Of a DNA stretch of 64,000 nt, positions 52,954 through 61,440 are shown in pieces (positions within the stretch are counted from its first letter, which is position 1; every line of letters starts with the position of its first letter). Made by a program: the position numbers and the translations under genes. A model generated the notes under the pieces. That model did no database searches. It was not told the origin of the DNA and saw only the letters and a list, made by a program, of their open reading frames with translations. Source of the stretch: Cohnella nanjingensis (lineage in GTDB: Bacteria > Bacillota > Bacilli > Paenibacillales > Paenibacillaceae); assembly GCF_014212125.1 (NCBI RefSeq), contig NZ_JACJVP010000024.1:248001-312000 (forward strand), written 5' to 3'.

Positions 52954-53733
52954 ATGCGGGAACAACTCGATGCCGCTATAGATAGGAAGGTCGGAAACTG
53001 GCTGGGGTGGCAGATGTTCTATGTGATCCTATACCCGATCGCCCTTCTGCAGATCCCGTTGTTTTGGATTCGCTTCGCGAGGCATGAATATTTGCGAGGC
53101 CAGAATTTCGGCATTCTGATGATCCACTTTTTAGCGCTTGCCTTTCTATCCCTCATCGGCATCATCGTGGCGGCGTTTACCGACGTCTGGGGCTTCACGG
53201 TCATCGATTTTGTCATTCTGGGCTTGCCTTGCTTGGTGCTCGGGCTCGTATTCGCAGGCTTCTACGGCTCCATCAACAACCGCAAGCTCGCGCTGCTCGA
53301 GCGGTATCATGCGCTGGCCATGGACGAGAACTATACGCACGTAGGCGAGATTGCCGCCCAGATGGGCCGATCGGTGACCGCTGCCGCGCTAGCGCTGAAT
53401 TTCATGAATGAATACGGCGTTCTGCCCTACTACGTGGACGAAGCGACCGGGGAATTGATTCACGACGAGGAATACGAGGAGCTAGCCGAAGAAGACGAAG
53501 ACGAAGAAGAGGAAGAGGAAGAGGACGAGGAATGGGACGAGGAGGAGACGGAGGGCGAGGCTGAGGTCGAGGTTGAGTATGAAGACGACGAAGAAGACGT
53601 GGATGTCGTAGACGACGGGCCCCTGACCATCGAATGCGCCGGCTGCGGCTCCAAGGCGCAGATCTACCGCGGCCAGGCGGCGACGTGCGAATACTGCGCC
53701 ACCCCGCTCAGCTGGCCCGCCCGAGTCTCCTAA
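52954..53733 (+). CDS. membrane protein with zinc ribbon, paralogue 1
   Basis: The 259-residue protein has four predicted membrane helices in residues 20-110, a cytoplasmic winged-helix-like segment (THVGEIAAQMGRSVTAAALA then NFMNEYGVL), a very acidic stretch of about 60 residues that is nearly all Glu and Asp, and a C-terminal zinc ribbon (CAGCGSKAQIYR then CEYC). Two paralogues follow directly. The architecture and the SPFH gene downstream resemble Bacillus subtilis ydjG/ydjH of the pspA operon, whose products recruit PspA to the membrane; the match is by layout and not by alignment. Confidence 0.78.
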   Translation: MREQLDAAIDRKVGNWLGWQMFYVILYPIALLQIPLFWIRFARHEYLRGQNFGILMIHFLALAFLSLIGIIVAAFTDVWGFTVIDFVILGLPCLVLGLVFAGFYGSINNRKLALLERYHALAMDENYTHVGEIAAQMGRSVTAAALALNFMNEYGVLPYYVDEATGELIHDEEYEELAEEDEDEEEEEEEDEEWDEEETEGEAEVEVEYEDDEEDVDVVDDGPLTIECAGCGSKAQIYRGQAATCEYCATPLSWPARVS

Positions 53734-53786
53734 GCACTGGCAGGCTTGATCACATCATTTGATACAGAAGAAGGAGATGACCGATC

Positions 53787-54506
53787 TTGCGGGAGAATCT
53801 GAAAAAGGCGATGTCCAAACAAGTAGGAAGCTGGCTGAATTGGCAGCTTATCCTCGTTATCGCATATCCGTTGTCGCTCTTGCAGATTGTCTTGTTCTGG
53901 ATTCGATTCGCGAGATTCGAGTATCTCCGGTCCATGAACGTTTTTATCGTGGCGCTTCACTTCTACGTGATTACTTTTTACTGTATCGTAGCGATGATCA
54001 TCACGACGGCAACCGACGGCAAGGACGACAATCCGGCGAGAGACGGCTTCCTATTCCTAGGTATCTTTTTTGCGGTCATCGCCCTCATCTTCCATTGGAT
54101 CTATAAAGCGGTGAACGACCGGAAGCTGGAACTGCTCGATACGTACTACCAGCTGGCGATGCATCCTTCCTATACGAACGTGAACCAGATCGCCGTCTAT
54201 ACGGGCCGATCGCCGGCCGCCGTCGTCCTGGCCCTGCAGTTCATGAATCAATACGGCCTATTGCCGGTGCTGGCGAATGAAGCGACCGGCGAGCTCTTCT
54301 ACGACGAACGCTATCAGGAGGCGGCTCCTCCGGAAGAGGAATGGCAGGATACACAGCCGCATGCCGAAGCGCAGACCGTCTCCGACAACGGCCCCCTCAC
54401 CGTCGAGTGCGCCGGCTGCGGCTCCAAGGCGCAGATCTACAGGGACAGGCCGGCCGTATGCGAGTACTGCGCCACGCCGCTGAGCTGGCCCGCCCAGGTC
54501 TCTTAG
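53787..54506 (+). CDS. membrane protein with zinc ribbon, paralogue 2
   Basis: The 239-residue paralogue has the same order: four helices (the first in LNWQLILVIAYPLSLLQIVL), the segment YTNVNQIAVYTGRSPAAVVL, a shorter and less acidic linker, and a zinc ribbon nearly identical to that of paralogue 1. The TTG start follows AAGGAG by 10 nt. The near-identity of the last 40 residues compared with the divergent membrane part suggests gene conversion or strong selection on the ribbon. Confidence 0.78.
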   Translation: MRENLKKAMSKQVGSWLNWQLILVIAYPLSLLQIVLFWIRFARFEYLRSMNVFIVALHFYVITFYCIVAMIITTATDGKDDNPARDGFLFLGIFFAVIALIFHWIYKAVNDRKLELLDTYYQLAMHPSYTNVNQIAVYTGRSPAAVVLALQFMNQYGLLPVLANEATGELFYDERYQEAAPPEEEWQDTQPHAEAQTVSDNGPLTVECAGCGSKAQIYRDRPAVCEYCATPLSWPAQVS

Positions 54507-54561
54507 GTCCTAGCTTGGGACAAACGTACTTATTTCACGCCGAAGAAGGAGAGAACCGGGA

Positions 54562-55284
54562 TTGAAGGAGCAGCTGAGAAAAGCCATAAACAACCGGGTG
54601 CGGACCTGGATGGGTTGGCAGCTCTTCCTCGTGATCTTGTATCCGTTGTCGATTTTGCAGATGATTTTGTTTTGGACGCGATTTTCGAGACACGAGCACT
54701 TGAAAGGAAAGAAAGTTTTTATCGTCGCGCTTCACTTTTACGGTCTCACCTTTTTCTGCGCATTCGGGTTCCTCAGTCGCGTCTTTTCCTCCGATCCGGA
54801 CGATCAGGCGGCGGTGGGCAGCTACGTAATCATAGCCATCTTTGTCGTCGCCATCGGGCTGATCCTGCAAGGGATCTCTAAATTCGTGAACAATCGGAAG
54901 ATCGAGCTGCTCGGGTGGTACTATCAGGTGGCGATGAACAACGCCTTTACCAACGTGAATCAGATCGCCGCCTATGCGAGCCGTCCGGTCGCCTCCGTCA
55001 AGCTGGCGCTGAAGTTCATGAACGAGTACGGGCTATTGCCGGTGCTGGTGAACGAGGCGACAGGCGAGCTCCTCTACGACATGCGATATCGCCAGGGGGA
55101 GTCGACGATGGAGGCTTGGGACGGCGCTGAGGCGGCCGCCGGAGCCGAGACCCCCGTCGACAGTGGCCCGATCGCCGTAGACAGCGGTCCGATCACCGTC
55201 GAATGCACCGGCTGCGGCTCCAAAGCCCAAATCTACCGCAACAAGGCGGCGACATGCGAGTACTGCAGCACGCCGCTGAATTGA
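54562..55284 (+). CDS. membrane protein with zinc ribbon, paralogue 3
   Basis: The 240-residue third copy shows four membrane helices (first in WMGWQLFLVILYPLSILQM), FTNVNQIAAYASRPVASVKL, the conserved GLLPVLVNEATGELLYD, a linker with a short internal duplication (VDSGPI twice) and the zinc ribbon CTGCGSKAQIYRNKAATCEYC ends, truncated after TPLN. TTG start after AAGGAG. The SPFH gene follows 45 nt later with its own AAGGAG. Confidence 0.78.
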   Translation: MKEQLRKAINNRVRTWMGWQLFLVILYPLSILQMILFWTRFSRHEHLKGKKVFIVALHFYGLTFFCAFGFLSRVFSSDPDDQAAVGSYVIIAIFVVAIGLILQGISKFVNNRKIELLGWYYQVAMNNAFTNVNQIAAYASRPVASVKLALKFMNEYGLLPVLVNEATGELLYDMRYRQGESTMEAWDGAEAAAGAETPVDSGPIAVDSGPITVECTGCGSKAQIYRNKAATCEYCSTPLN

Positions 55285-55329
55285 CTGCCCAAGCCTTGTT
55301 ACCCATCTCATACCTAAGGAGCGGATCCC

Positions 55330-56646
55330 ATGGCCGTTGTAGACGTATTGAAGTTCGAAGCCCCGGCGGACGTGTTCGCCTGGAAATACCCCAATTCAGA
55401 GTTGGGAACGTGGACGCAATTAATCGTTCATGAGACGCAAGAAGCCATCCTGTTCAAGGGCGGACGCGCCCTCGACCTGTTCGGACCGGGCAGGCATACG
55501 CTGGAAACGGCGAACATTCCGCTGCTGCAATCGCTGGTCAACCTGCCGTTCGGGGGCAAGTCTCCCTTCGCGGCCGAAGTATGGTTCGTCAACAAGGCGC
55601 ATGTCCTGGACGTCAAGTGGGGGACGCAAGCGCCGCTGCAGCTTCAGGATCCCAAGTACCAGCTATTCGTCGCCGTGCGTTCGTTCGGACAGTTCGGGGT
55701 GCAGATCGAAGACTCGCGCAAGTTTCTGCTGAAGCTGATCGGAGCGGTCCCGCTCTTCGACAGGGAAGCCCTGATCACGTATTTCCGCGGCTTGCTGATG
55801 ATGAACATCAACGAACTAATCTCTTCCTATCTGGTTCGCAAGAAGGTCAGCATCTTGGAGATCAACGCCTATGTGGGCGAGATTGCCGAGCATACCCGGG
55901 AGCGTCTCGCGCCGATCTTCGAGGAGTACGGCATCCGGCTGCTCAACTTCACCATCGGCTCCATCAATATTCCGGACAACGATCCGTCGACCGTCAAGCT
56001 CAAGGAAGCGCTGGCGAAGAAGGCGGAGATGGACATTATCGGCTATACCTATCAGCAGGAACGGACGTTCAACACGCTGGAGGGCGCAGCCAAGAACGAA
56101 GGCAGCGGCAGCGCGAACGTCATGGGCGCGGGCATCGGGCTCGGGATGGGCTTCGGCGTCGGGGGCGCCGTCGGCGGACAGATGGCGGGCTTGACGCAGC
56201 AGATGGATACGTCGGTCTACAACAAGAAGTGCGGCAAGTGCCAGAGTCTCAACCGGAGCGATGCCGGCTTCTGCATGACGTGCGGCGCGAAGATGAACGA
56301 CCTGCAGCCGGCTGCCCCGCAAGAGGTCGAATGCAGCCGGTGCGGCAAGTCCTTCCCCGCCTCGGCGAAGTTCTGCCCGGACTGCGGCGACCCGAACACC
56401 CCTTGCCCCAAGTGCGGGGCGGACAACGCCGTGGACGCGGCCCAATGCCGCAAGTGCGGCACCTCCCTCGCCCCGCCGAAGGCTTGCGGCAAGTGCGGGG
56501 AGAAGCTCGAGGGGGACGTGAAGTTCTGCCCGAACTGCGGGACGAGCACGGCCGAGCTGCGGTGCGGCAACTGCCAGCACGAGGTGAAGCCCGGACAGAA
56601 GTTCTGCCTGGAGTGCGGTCATAACCTGACAAAGCAGGAGGAATAA
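55330..56646 (+). CDS. SPFH domain protein with zinc ribbons (YdjI-like)
   Basis: The 438-residue protein has an SPFH domain (residues about 20-235; EAILFKGGRALDLFGPGRHT and FGIQ-like QFGVQIEDSRKFLLKLI), a Gly-rich hinge (GAGIGLGMGFGVGGAVGG), and five successive CxxC...CxxC zinc ribbons to the end. SPFH proteins form membrane-associated oligomers (flotillin, stomatin). Bacillus YdjI, encoded with pspA, has this SPFH-ribbon layout. No pspA is present here. It is followed by the membrane coiled-coil gene with 1 nt between stop and start. Confidence 0.88.
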   Translation: MAVVDVLKFEAPADVFAWKYPNSELGTWTQLIVHETQEAILFKGGRALDLFGPGRHTLETANIPLLQSLVNLPFGGKSPFAAEVWFVNKAHVLDVKWGTQAPLQLQDPKYQLFVAVRSFGQFGVQIEDSRKFLLKLIGAVPLFDREALITYFRGLLMMNINELISSYLVRKKVSILEINAYVGEIAEHTRERLAPIFEEYGIRLLNFTIGSINIPDNDPSTVKLKEALAKKAEMDIIGYTYQQERTFNTLEGAAKNEGSGSANVMGAGIGLGMGFGVGGAVGGQMAGLTQQMDTSVYNKKCGKCQSLNRSDAGFCMTCGAKMNDLQPAAPQEVECSRCGKSFPASAKFCPDCGDPNTPCPKCGADNAVDAAQCRKCGTSLAPPKACGKCGEKLEGDVKFCPNCGTSTAELRCGNCQHEVKPGQKFCLECGHNLTKQEE

Positions 56647-56647
56647 C

Positions 56648-57394
56648 ATGAGCCAGCCTCGTTCGTACTTCCGGATCGATACGTTTATCTATGTGCTTGC
56701 CCTCATCGTCACGGTGGCCGCCGTCTTCCTGACCGGCTTGCCCGTCTATCGGCCCGGACACTTTATCTTCACGGTCGGTTCGCTGCTGCTGGCGGAGACG
56801 GCCGCCTACGGCTATTCGCGCTACATGAGCTCCATCAAGCGGAGCTTCGGCAAGACGGGACCCAGCTACTTGGGCTACGGAACGGTCATCGTCTTGTACT
56901 TCATTGCCGTTCTCGGCATTATCGTGCTGTTCTCGATTATGTTGGACGTGTCTACGGGTTCTTACGCTCTGATCCATCTGATCGCGCTTGCGATCGCCGG
57001 CATTCTCGGAGGCTTCATGGCTTTCTCCGTGAAAAACGCGGAGGAGCAGGAAGACGAGGCGGCGGCTTCGGTACAGTGGGTAAGCGGGATGCTGCAGTCC
57101 CTCCTGTCGGCCAAGCTGCATCTGAACGCCGTCAGCGACGCGAGCGCCGTTCCGCTGAAGCGGAGCGTGGAGGAGCTGGAGGAGAAGGTGCGCTACAGCG
57201 ATCCCGTGACCCATCCCTCGATGCGGGACACGGACCAATTGCTCCTGCAGCGGGTGCAGCTCCTCGCCGACGATATCCAGCTGCTCGGCGGCGGCTTGAA
57301 TGTCGCCGAGCAGTCGGAACCGCTCGCCCGGCGGGTCGGCGAGCTCTCGAACCAAGTCACCCTGCGCAATCAGCAGCTCATTCAGCTCAAGTAA
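56648..57394 (+). CDS. membrane protein with C-terminal coiled coil, unknown function
   Basis: The 248-residue protein has four hydrophobic segments (FIYVLALIVTVAAVFLTGL, FIFTVGSLLLAETAAYG, YGTVIVLYFIAVLGIIVLFS, LIHLIALAIAGILGGFMAF) and a cytoplasmic heptad-rich tail from about residue 125 (SVEELEEKVRYSDPVTHPSM later LLQRVQLLADDIQLLGGG). It belongs to the same transcript as the SPFH gene. I do not recognise the family. A helical tail could serve as partner for an SPFH or PspA-like assembly, but that is inference. Confidence 0.75.
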   Translation: MSQPRSYFRIDTFIYVLALIVTVAAVFLTGLPVYRPGHFIFTVGSLLLAETAAYGYSRYMSSIKRSFGKTGPSYLGYGTVIVLYFIAVLGIIVLFSIMLDVSTGSYALIHLIALAIAGILGGFMAFSVKNAEEQEDEAAASVQWVSGMLQSLLSAKLHLNAVSDASAVPLKRSVEELEEKVRYSDPVTHPSMRDTDQLLLQRVQLLADDIQLLGGGLNVAEQSEPLARRVGELSNQVTLRNQQLIQLK

Positions 57395-57417
57395 GGGATC
57401 CGTTGCAGCGGCCGAAA

Positions 57418-57672
57418 CCCGCAGCGATTAGAGCGGGTTTTCCGCCTTATTCGCGAAAAGTGCATGCCTCCGCCGCGATTAAAGCGGATTTTCCGCCTTA
57501 AACGCGAAAAGTGCGTGCCTCCGCCGCGATTAGAGCGGATTTTCCGCCTTAATCGCGAAAAGTGCATGCCTCCGCCGCGATTAAAGCGGATTTTCCGCCT
57601 TAAACGCGAAAAGTGCGTGCCCTCGCAGTGAGTAGAGCGGATTTTCCGCCTTAATCGCGGAAAGTGCATGCC
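57418..57672. repeat. 51-bp tandem array 3, five hairpin units
   Basis: The TTTTCCGCC box starts at 57438, 57489, 57540, 57591 and 57642, exactly 51 bp apart. In each unit the left arm (CGCGATTAAAGCGGA in two copies) pairs with the right arm TCCGCCTTAATCGCG over 15 bp with one mismatch, around a TTT loop; an 18-nt linker with AAGTGCATGCCTCCGC follows. The array starts 24 nt after the membrane coiled-coil gene. Confidence 0.95.
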
Positions 57673-57746
57673 CCCCGCAGAGGTGATTTGGCAGACTAGG
57701 GTGCCTTGTATCTTGGGTCAAAGTTCATGATAAAAGCAATTGTATT

Positions 57747-57785
57747 AAAAAAGCATTCAGCCGGCGGACCGGCTGGATGCTTTTT
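57747..57785. terminator. bidirectional terminator
   Basis: GCATTCAGCCGG and CCGGCTGGATGC form a 12-bp stem (one mismatch-type G-T) with loop CGGA, flanked by six A and five T. Confidence 0.88.
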
Positions 57786-58173
57786 CGTACCAGGGGCGCG
57801 GCTGCGGGTCCTTCGGCGCAAGCGACGAGACAATACCTACGCCTTGGGCGCGGGGCTTCTTTAGGAACATTCTGGATGGTTCCGCAACATGCGTCTCCAG
57901 GGTCGATGAATCCCCGATCTCTCTGCGCCTCCAGGGTCGATGAACCCCCGATCACTCTGCGCCTTCAGGGTCGATGAATCCCCGCTCTCTCTGCGTCTCC
58001 AGGCTCGATGGATCCCCGATCCCCCTGCGCCTCGCCCTCTTTCGTGGACGGAGACCGAATTTGCATGACGGATTTCGGTTAATTCCGTGTTCGACTGCGG
58101 GAATTGGGGCAAAGTGTGGTAAAGTTAAGCTATTGCGTTTGAAGCCAACCATTTGCACCTATAAGGAGACCTT
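57786..58173. other. region before the DEAD-box helicase gene
   Basis: No gene is supported in these 388 nt. It holds the 34-bp repeats at 57897-58032 and then a leader with the AAGGAG ribosome binding site. Confidence 0.6.
57897..58032. repeat. 34-bp tandem repeat, four units
   Basis: CCAGGGTCGATGAATCCCCG-type units begin at 57897, 57931, 57965 and 57999, 34 bp apart, with 3-6 differences per copy. The unit contains no obvious hairpin. It differs in period from the four 51-bp arrays. Confidence 0.85.
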
Positions 58174-59718
58174 ATGAATTTCAAGGACTTAAATATCGTA
58201 CCGCCGATTCTCAAGGCGTTAAGCAAAGAAAATTACACGACACCTACGCCGATCCAGCAGCAGGCGATCCCCGCCGTCCTCGAGGGCCGCGATCTGTTCG
58301 GCTGCGCGCAGACGGGCACGGGCAAGACGGCCGCGTTCGCGCTGCCGATCCTGCAGCTCTTAAGCGCGCAGCAAGCCAGACCGAATACGCAGCGTCCGAT
58401 CCGATCCCTGATCCTGACGCCGACGCGGGAGCTGGCCATCCAGATCGCCGACAACATGAAGGCCTACGGCCAGTTCACGAATCTGCGGAGCTCCGTCATC
58501 GTGGGCGGCGTATCGCAGAAAGCGCAGGAAGAGATGCTGGCCCGCGGCACGGATGTCCTGATCGCGACCCCGGGGAGACTCATCGACCTGATGAATCAAG
58601 GGTTCGCCGATCTGCGGCACGTGCAGATCCTCGTGCTGGACGAGGCTGACCGCATGCTGGACATGGGCTTCATCCACGACATGAAGCGGATTATCGCGAA
58701 GCTCCCGGTCAAGCGCCAGACGCTGTTCTTCTCGGCGACGATGCCGCCCGAGATCACCAGCATGGTGGATTCGCTCCTGGTGAATCCGGTCAAGATCGAG
58801 ATCACGCCGGTATCGTCCACCGTGGACCGCATCGAGCAATCCATCTACTTCGTGGACAAAGAGAACAAGCTGAACCTGCTGAGCCTGCTGCTGCAGGATC
58901 CTTCCATCGCTTCGGCGCTGGTGTTCACCCGCACCAAGCACGGCGCCGACCGCGTCGCGCGCGGGCTGACCAAGGCGAAGGTCACCGCGCAGGCGATTCA
59001 CGGCGACAAGTCCCAGAACGCCCGCCAGGCCGCCTTGAACAATTTCAAGAACGGTACCACGCGCGTGCTGGTCGCGACGGATATCGCGGCGAGGGGCATC
59101 GACATCGAGGAATTGTCGCACGTGATCAACTTCAACCTGCCGAACATTCCGGAGACTTACGTTCACCGGATCGGCCGGACGGGGCGGGCGGGGCACAGCG
59201 GGATCGCGATCTCGTTCTGCGAATTCGAAGAGCTCCCCTACCTGAAGGATATCGAGAAATTGATCAAGAAGACGATCCCGAGGATCGAGAATCACCCGTA
59301 TCCGATGCTGAACACGAGCCCGGCGCCGAAGGCGGCAGGACCGTCGGGCGGCGGAAACGGCAGGCAGCAAGGGCAGCAGCAGCAGCAGCCGAAGGCGGCC
59401 AGAGGCGGCAATGCGTCAGGCGGCGCGAATGCGCGGCAGCCGGGACAGCAGCAGTCGAAGCCGGCCCAGGGCGGGCAGGCTGTCGGGGCAAATGCGAAGC
59501 AGCCCGGGCACCAGTCCAGGTCCGCGAAGGGCGGGAATGTCTCCGGCGGGAACGTGAGGCCGCAGGGGCAGCAGCCCAGGCCTGAGAAGGCAGGAGGCGC
59601 AGCGAACGCGAACGCCAAGCAGCGGCAACCGGGGCAGCCTCGGCCTGCGACGGCAGGCAGCGGAGCGGGCTCCAACGTGAGATGGCCCGATCCGTCCAGA
59701 TCGTCGGGGCGGAGATAG
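58174..59718 (+). CDS. DEAD-box RNA helicase, RhlE/CshA type
   Basis: The 514-residue protein has all helicase motifs: Q motif [10 protein letters not shown], motif I AQTGTGKT, Ia PTRELA, II DEAD, III SAT, and [12 protein letters not shown]. After residue 380 it has a 135-residue low-complexity basic tail rich in Gly, Gln, Ala, Lys and Arg, with repeats such as NARQPGQQQ. Such tails bind RNA without sequence specificity. These helicases help RNA decay, ribosome assembly and cold growth. AAGGAG precedes the ATG by 5 nt. Confidence 0.96.
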   Translation: MNFKDLNIVPPILKALSKENYTTPTPIQQQAIPAVLEGRDLFGCAQTGTGKTAAFALPILQLLSAQQARPNTQRPIRSLILTPTRELAIQIADNMKAYGQFTNLRSSVIVGGVSQKAQEEMLARGTDVLIATPGRLIDLMNQGFADLRHVQILVLDEADRMLDMGFIHDMKRIIAKLPVKRQTLFFSATMPPEITSMVDSLLVNPVKIEITPVSSTVDRIEQSIYFVDKENKLNLLSLLLQDPSIASALVFTRTKHGADRVARGLTKAKVTAQAIHGDKSQNARQAALNNFKNGTTRVLVATDIAARGIDIEELSHVINFNLPNIPETYVHRIGRTGRAGHSGIAISFCEFEELPYLKDIEKLIKKTIPRIENHPYPMLNTSPAPKAAGPSGGGNGRQQGQQQQQPKAARGGNASGGANARQPGQQQSKPAQGGQAVGANAKQPGHQSRSAKGGNVSGGNVRPQGQQPRPEKAGGAANANAKQRQPGQPRPATAGSGAGSNVRWPDPSRSSGRR

Positions 59719-59826
59719 GCACGGATTCGGTCATGCGAGATGGCCGAGCCATCGCAATCATAGGACAGAATCGAGCATGACTTTACTACCCGTGGAATGA
59801 TGGGGAACATAGAGAGGGGGTACGGA

Positions 59827-59848
59827 GAAGAGCCGCCGACGGCTCTTC
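59827..59848 (+). other. perfect hairpin just before the TetR start codon
   Basis: GAAGAGCCG (59827-59835) and CGGCTCTTC (59840-59848) form a 9-bp stem with a CCGA loop. The start ATG is at 59856 and no ribosome binding site lies between; the GGAG at 59824-59827 is on the other side of the hairpin. Confidence 0.7.
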
Positions 59849-59855
59849 GGACCTC

Positions 59856-60446
59856 ATGTCCCATGACCAAATTTTAACCAGAGATGCCATTCTGGATGCC
59901 GCCGAACAGGTTTTGCGGCGTTATGGACCGGAGAAGACGTCCGTCGTCGACATCGCGAAGGCGCTCAATGTCAGCCACGGTACGCTGTACCGTCACTTCG
60001 CCAGCAAGGCCGCGCTGCGCGAAGCCGTCACCGAGCGCTGGCTCGATGCGAGCATCTCCGCGCCGCTGGAAGCCATCGTCCACCGGACGGACGGCAGCGC
60101 CGCCGATCGGCTCCGTTCCTGGATGGAGGCGCTCATCCAGGCCAAGCGGACGTATCTGGCGCAGGATGCGGAGATGTTCGCCATGTATACGGCGGTCACG
60201 GTGGAGTCGGTCGCGGTCATTCACGCCCACGTGGATCACCTGGTCCGCCAGATGGCGCAGATCGTCGAAGGCGGTATGCGGTCGGGCGAGTTCAAGGCCG
60301 GACGGCCGGAAGATGTCGCGCGGGCGTTATTCTCCGCGACCGCGAGATTTCACCATCCCGCGCATGCCCAGGAGTGGCTGTCCGGGACGATGGACGCGGA
60401 CTTCGAAGCGGTATGGCGTCTACTGCTCTCCGGCCTCGCCGCTTAG
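59856..60446 (+). CDS. TetR/AcrR family transcriptional regulator
   Basis: The 196-residue protein has a clear N-terminal helix-turn-helix (KTSVVDIAKALNVSHGTLYR then HFASKAALREAV) and a helical ligand domain of the TetR_C group. It precedes an SDR gene whose promoter lies within the 168-nt gap, so it likely regulates that gene. No canonical ribosome binding site is seen immediately upstream of the ATG; the hairpin there may position one. An alternative start was not found. Confidence 0.9.
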   Translation: MSHDQILTRDAILDAAEQVLRRYGPEKTSVVDIAKALNVSHGTLYRHFASKAALREAVTERWLDASISAPLEAIVHRTDGSAADRLRSWMEALIQAKRTYLAQDAEMFAMYTAVTVESVAVIHAHVDHLVRQMAQIVEGGMRSGEFKAGRPEDVARALFSATARFHHPAHAQEWLSGTMDADFEAVWRLLLSGLAA

Positions 60447-60542
60447 TCCTTCGTACCGCCTATTCAGCCCTTCGCCTCATGGAATCGTGAGCGCGGAGGG
60501 CTTTCGTATCGCTATCGAATGACAAAAAATAAAATATGTTAT

Positions 60543-60572
60543 TTGACATTTGTATTTGAGGGAGACTATAAT
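60543..60572 (+). promoter_or_regulatory. strong sigma-A promoter of the SDR gene
   Basis: Perfect TTGACA (60543-60548) and perfect TATAAT (60567-60572) with an 18-nt spacer. Transcription should start near 60579, which rules out translation starts at 60519 and 60579. Confidence 0.88.
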
Positions 60573-60614
60573 CAACGCATGGAGTCAATCGATCATGAAG
60601 GGCTGGGATGGCAG

Positions 60615-61358
60615 ATGGAGAAGAAGCTGGCAGGCAAAGTCGCATTGGTAACGGGCGCGTCGCGCGGCATCGGGCGCAAGATCGCGGAGGATCTGGCGCT
60701 ACATGGCGCGAAAGTCGTCGTCAACTACGCGAGCAGCCCGGCCAAGGCGGAGGAAGCGGTAGCCGCCATCCGCCGGCAAGGCGGGGAGGCGATCGGGATT
60801 CAAGCCGACGTTAGCCGCGTAGCGGAAGTGGAGCGCTTGTTCAAGGAGACGCTCGAGGCCTATGGCCGGATCGACATCCTGGTCAACAACGCGGGCATCA
60901 TGATCACGAAGCCGATCGCGAGCGTGACGGAAGAGGACTTCGACCGCCATTTCGCGATTAACGTCAAGGGGACCTACTTCGCCATCCAACAGGCGGCGCA
61001 GCATATGAACGAGAATGGAAGGATCATCAACTTCTCCACGTCCGTGGCGGGACAGATGTTCCCGACCTACAGCGTCTATGCAGGCACGAAGGGCGCGGTC
61101 GAGCAATTCACCCGTCAATTGGCCAAGGAGCTGGGACCGAAGGGCATCACGATCAATGCCGTCGCGCCGGGTCCGGTCAACACCGAGCTCTTCAACGTCG
61201 GGAAGACCGAGGAGCAGATCAAGTCCATCGCCAGCATGAATGCGTTCGGCCGGCTCGGCGAGCCGGAGGACATCTCGCAGGTCGTCCTGTTTCTGGCCGG
61301 ACCGGAGTCGCAATGGGTCACCGGTCAGACCCTTCGCGCGAACGGCGGATACGTCTAA
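60615..61358 (+). CDS. SDR family oxidoreductase
   Basis: A 247-residue short-chain dehydrogenase: the NAD(P)-binding TGASRGIGRKIA near residue 12, NNAGIM near residue 88, catalytic Ser in INFSTSVAG, and YxxxK in YSVYAGTKGAVEQ. The end GQTLRANGGYV is typical of the classical type. The Arg after the glycine motif and the Asn-Tyr-Ala (VNYASS) at the end of strand 2 suggest NADPH. ATG 60615 is fixed by the promoter position and the family start. The substrate is unknown. It is probably controlled by the preceding TetR protein. Confidence 0.92.
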   Translation: MEKKLAGKVALVTGASRGIGRKIAEDLALHGAKVVVNYASSPAKAEEAVAAIRRQGGEAIGIQADVSRVAEVERLFKETLEAYGRIDILVNNAGIMITKPIASVTEEDFDRHFAINVKGTYFAIQQAAQHMNENGRIINFSTSVAGQMFPTYSVYAGTKGAVEQFTRQLAKELGPKGITINAVAPGPVNTELFNVGKTEEQIKSIASMNAFGRLGEPEDISQVVLFLAGPESQWVTGQTLRANGGYV

Positions 61359-61391
61359 GCTTGCCCATCCTCGCGCCGAAGAACAACGCAG

Positions 61392-61422
61392 AGAAACCGC
61401 CGATCGCCCGGCGGTTTCTTTT
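61392..61422. terminator. terminator between the SDR and permease genes
   Basis: GAAACCGCC and GGCGGTTTC form a 9-bp stem with an 8-nt loop, followed by TTTT; the minus strand also ends in a T-poor run, so it mainly serves the SDR gene. Confidence 0.82.
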
Positions 61423-61440
61423 GCGTTCCATATGCCTAGC

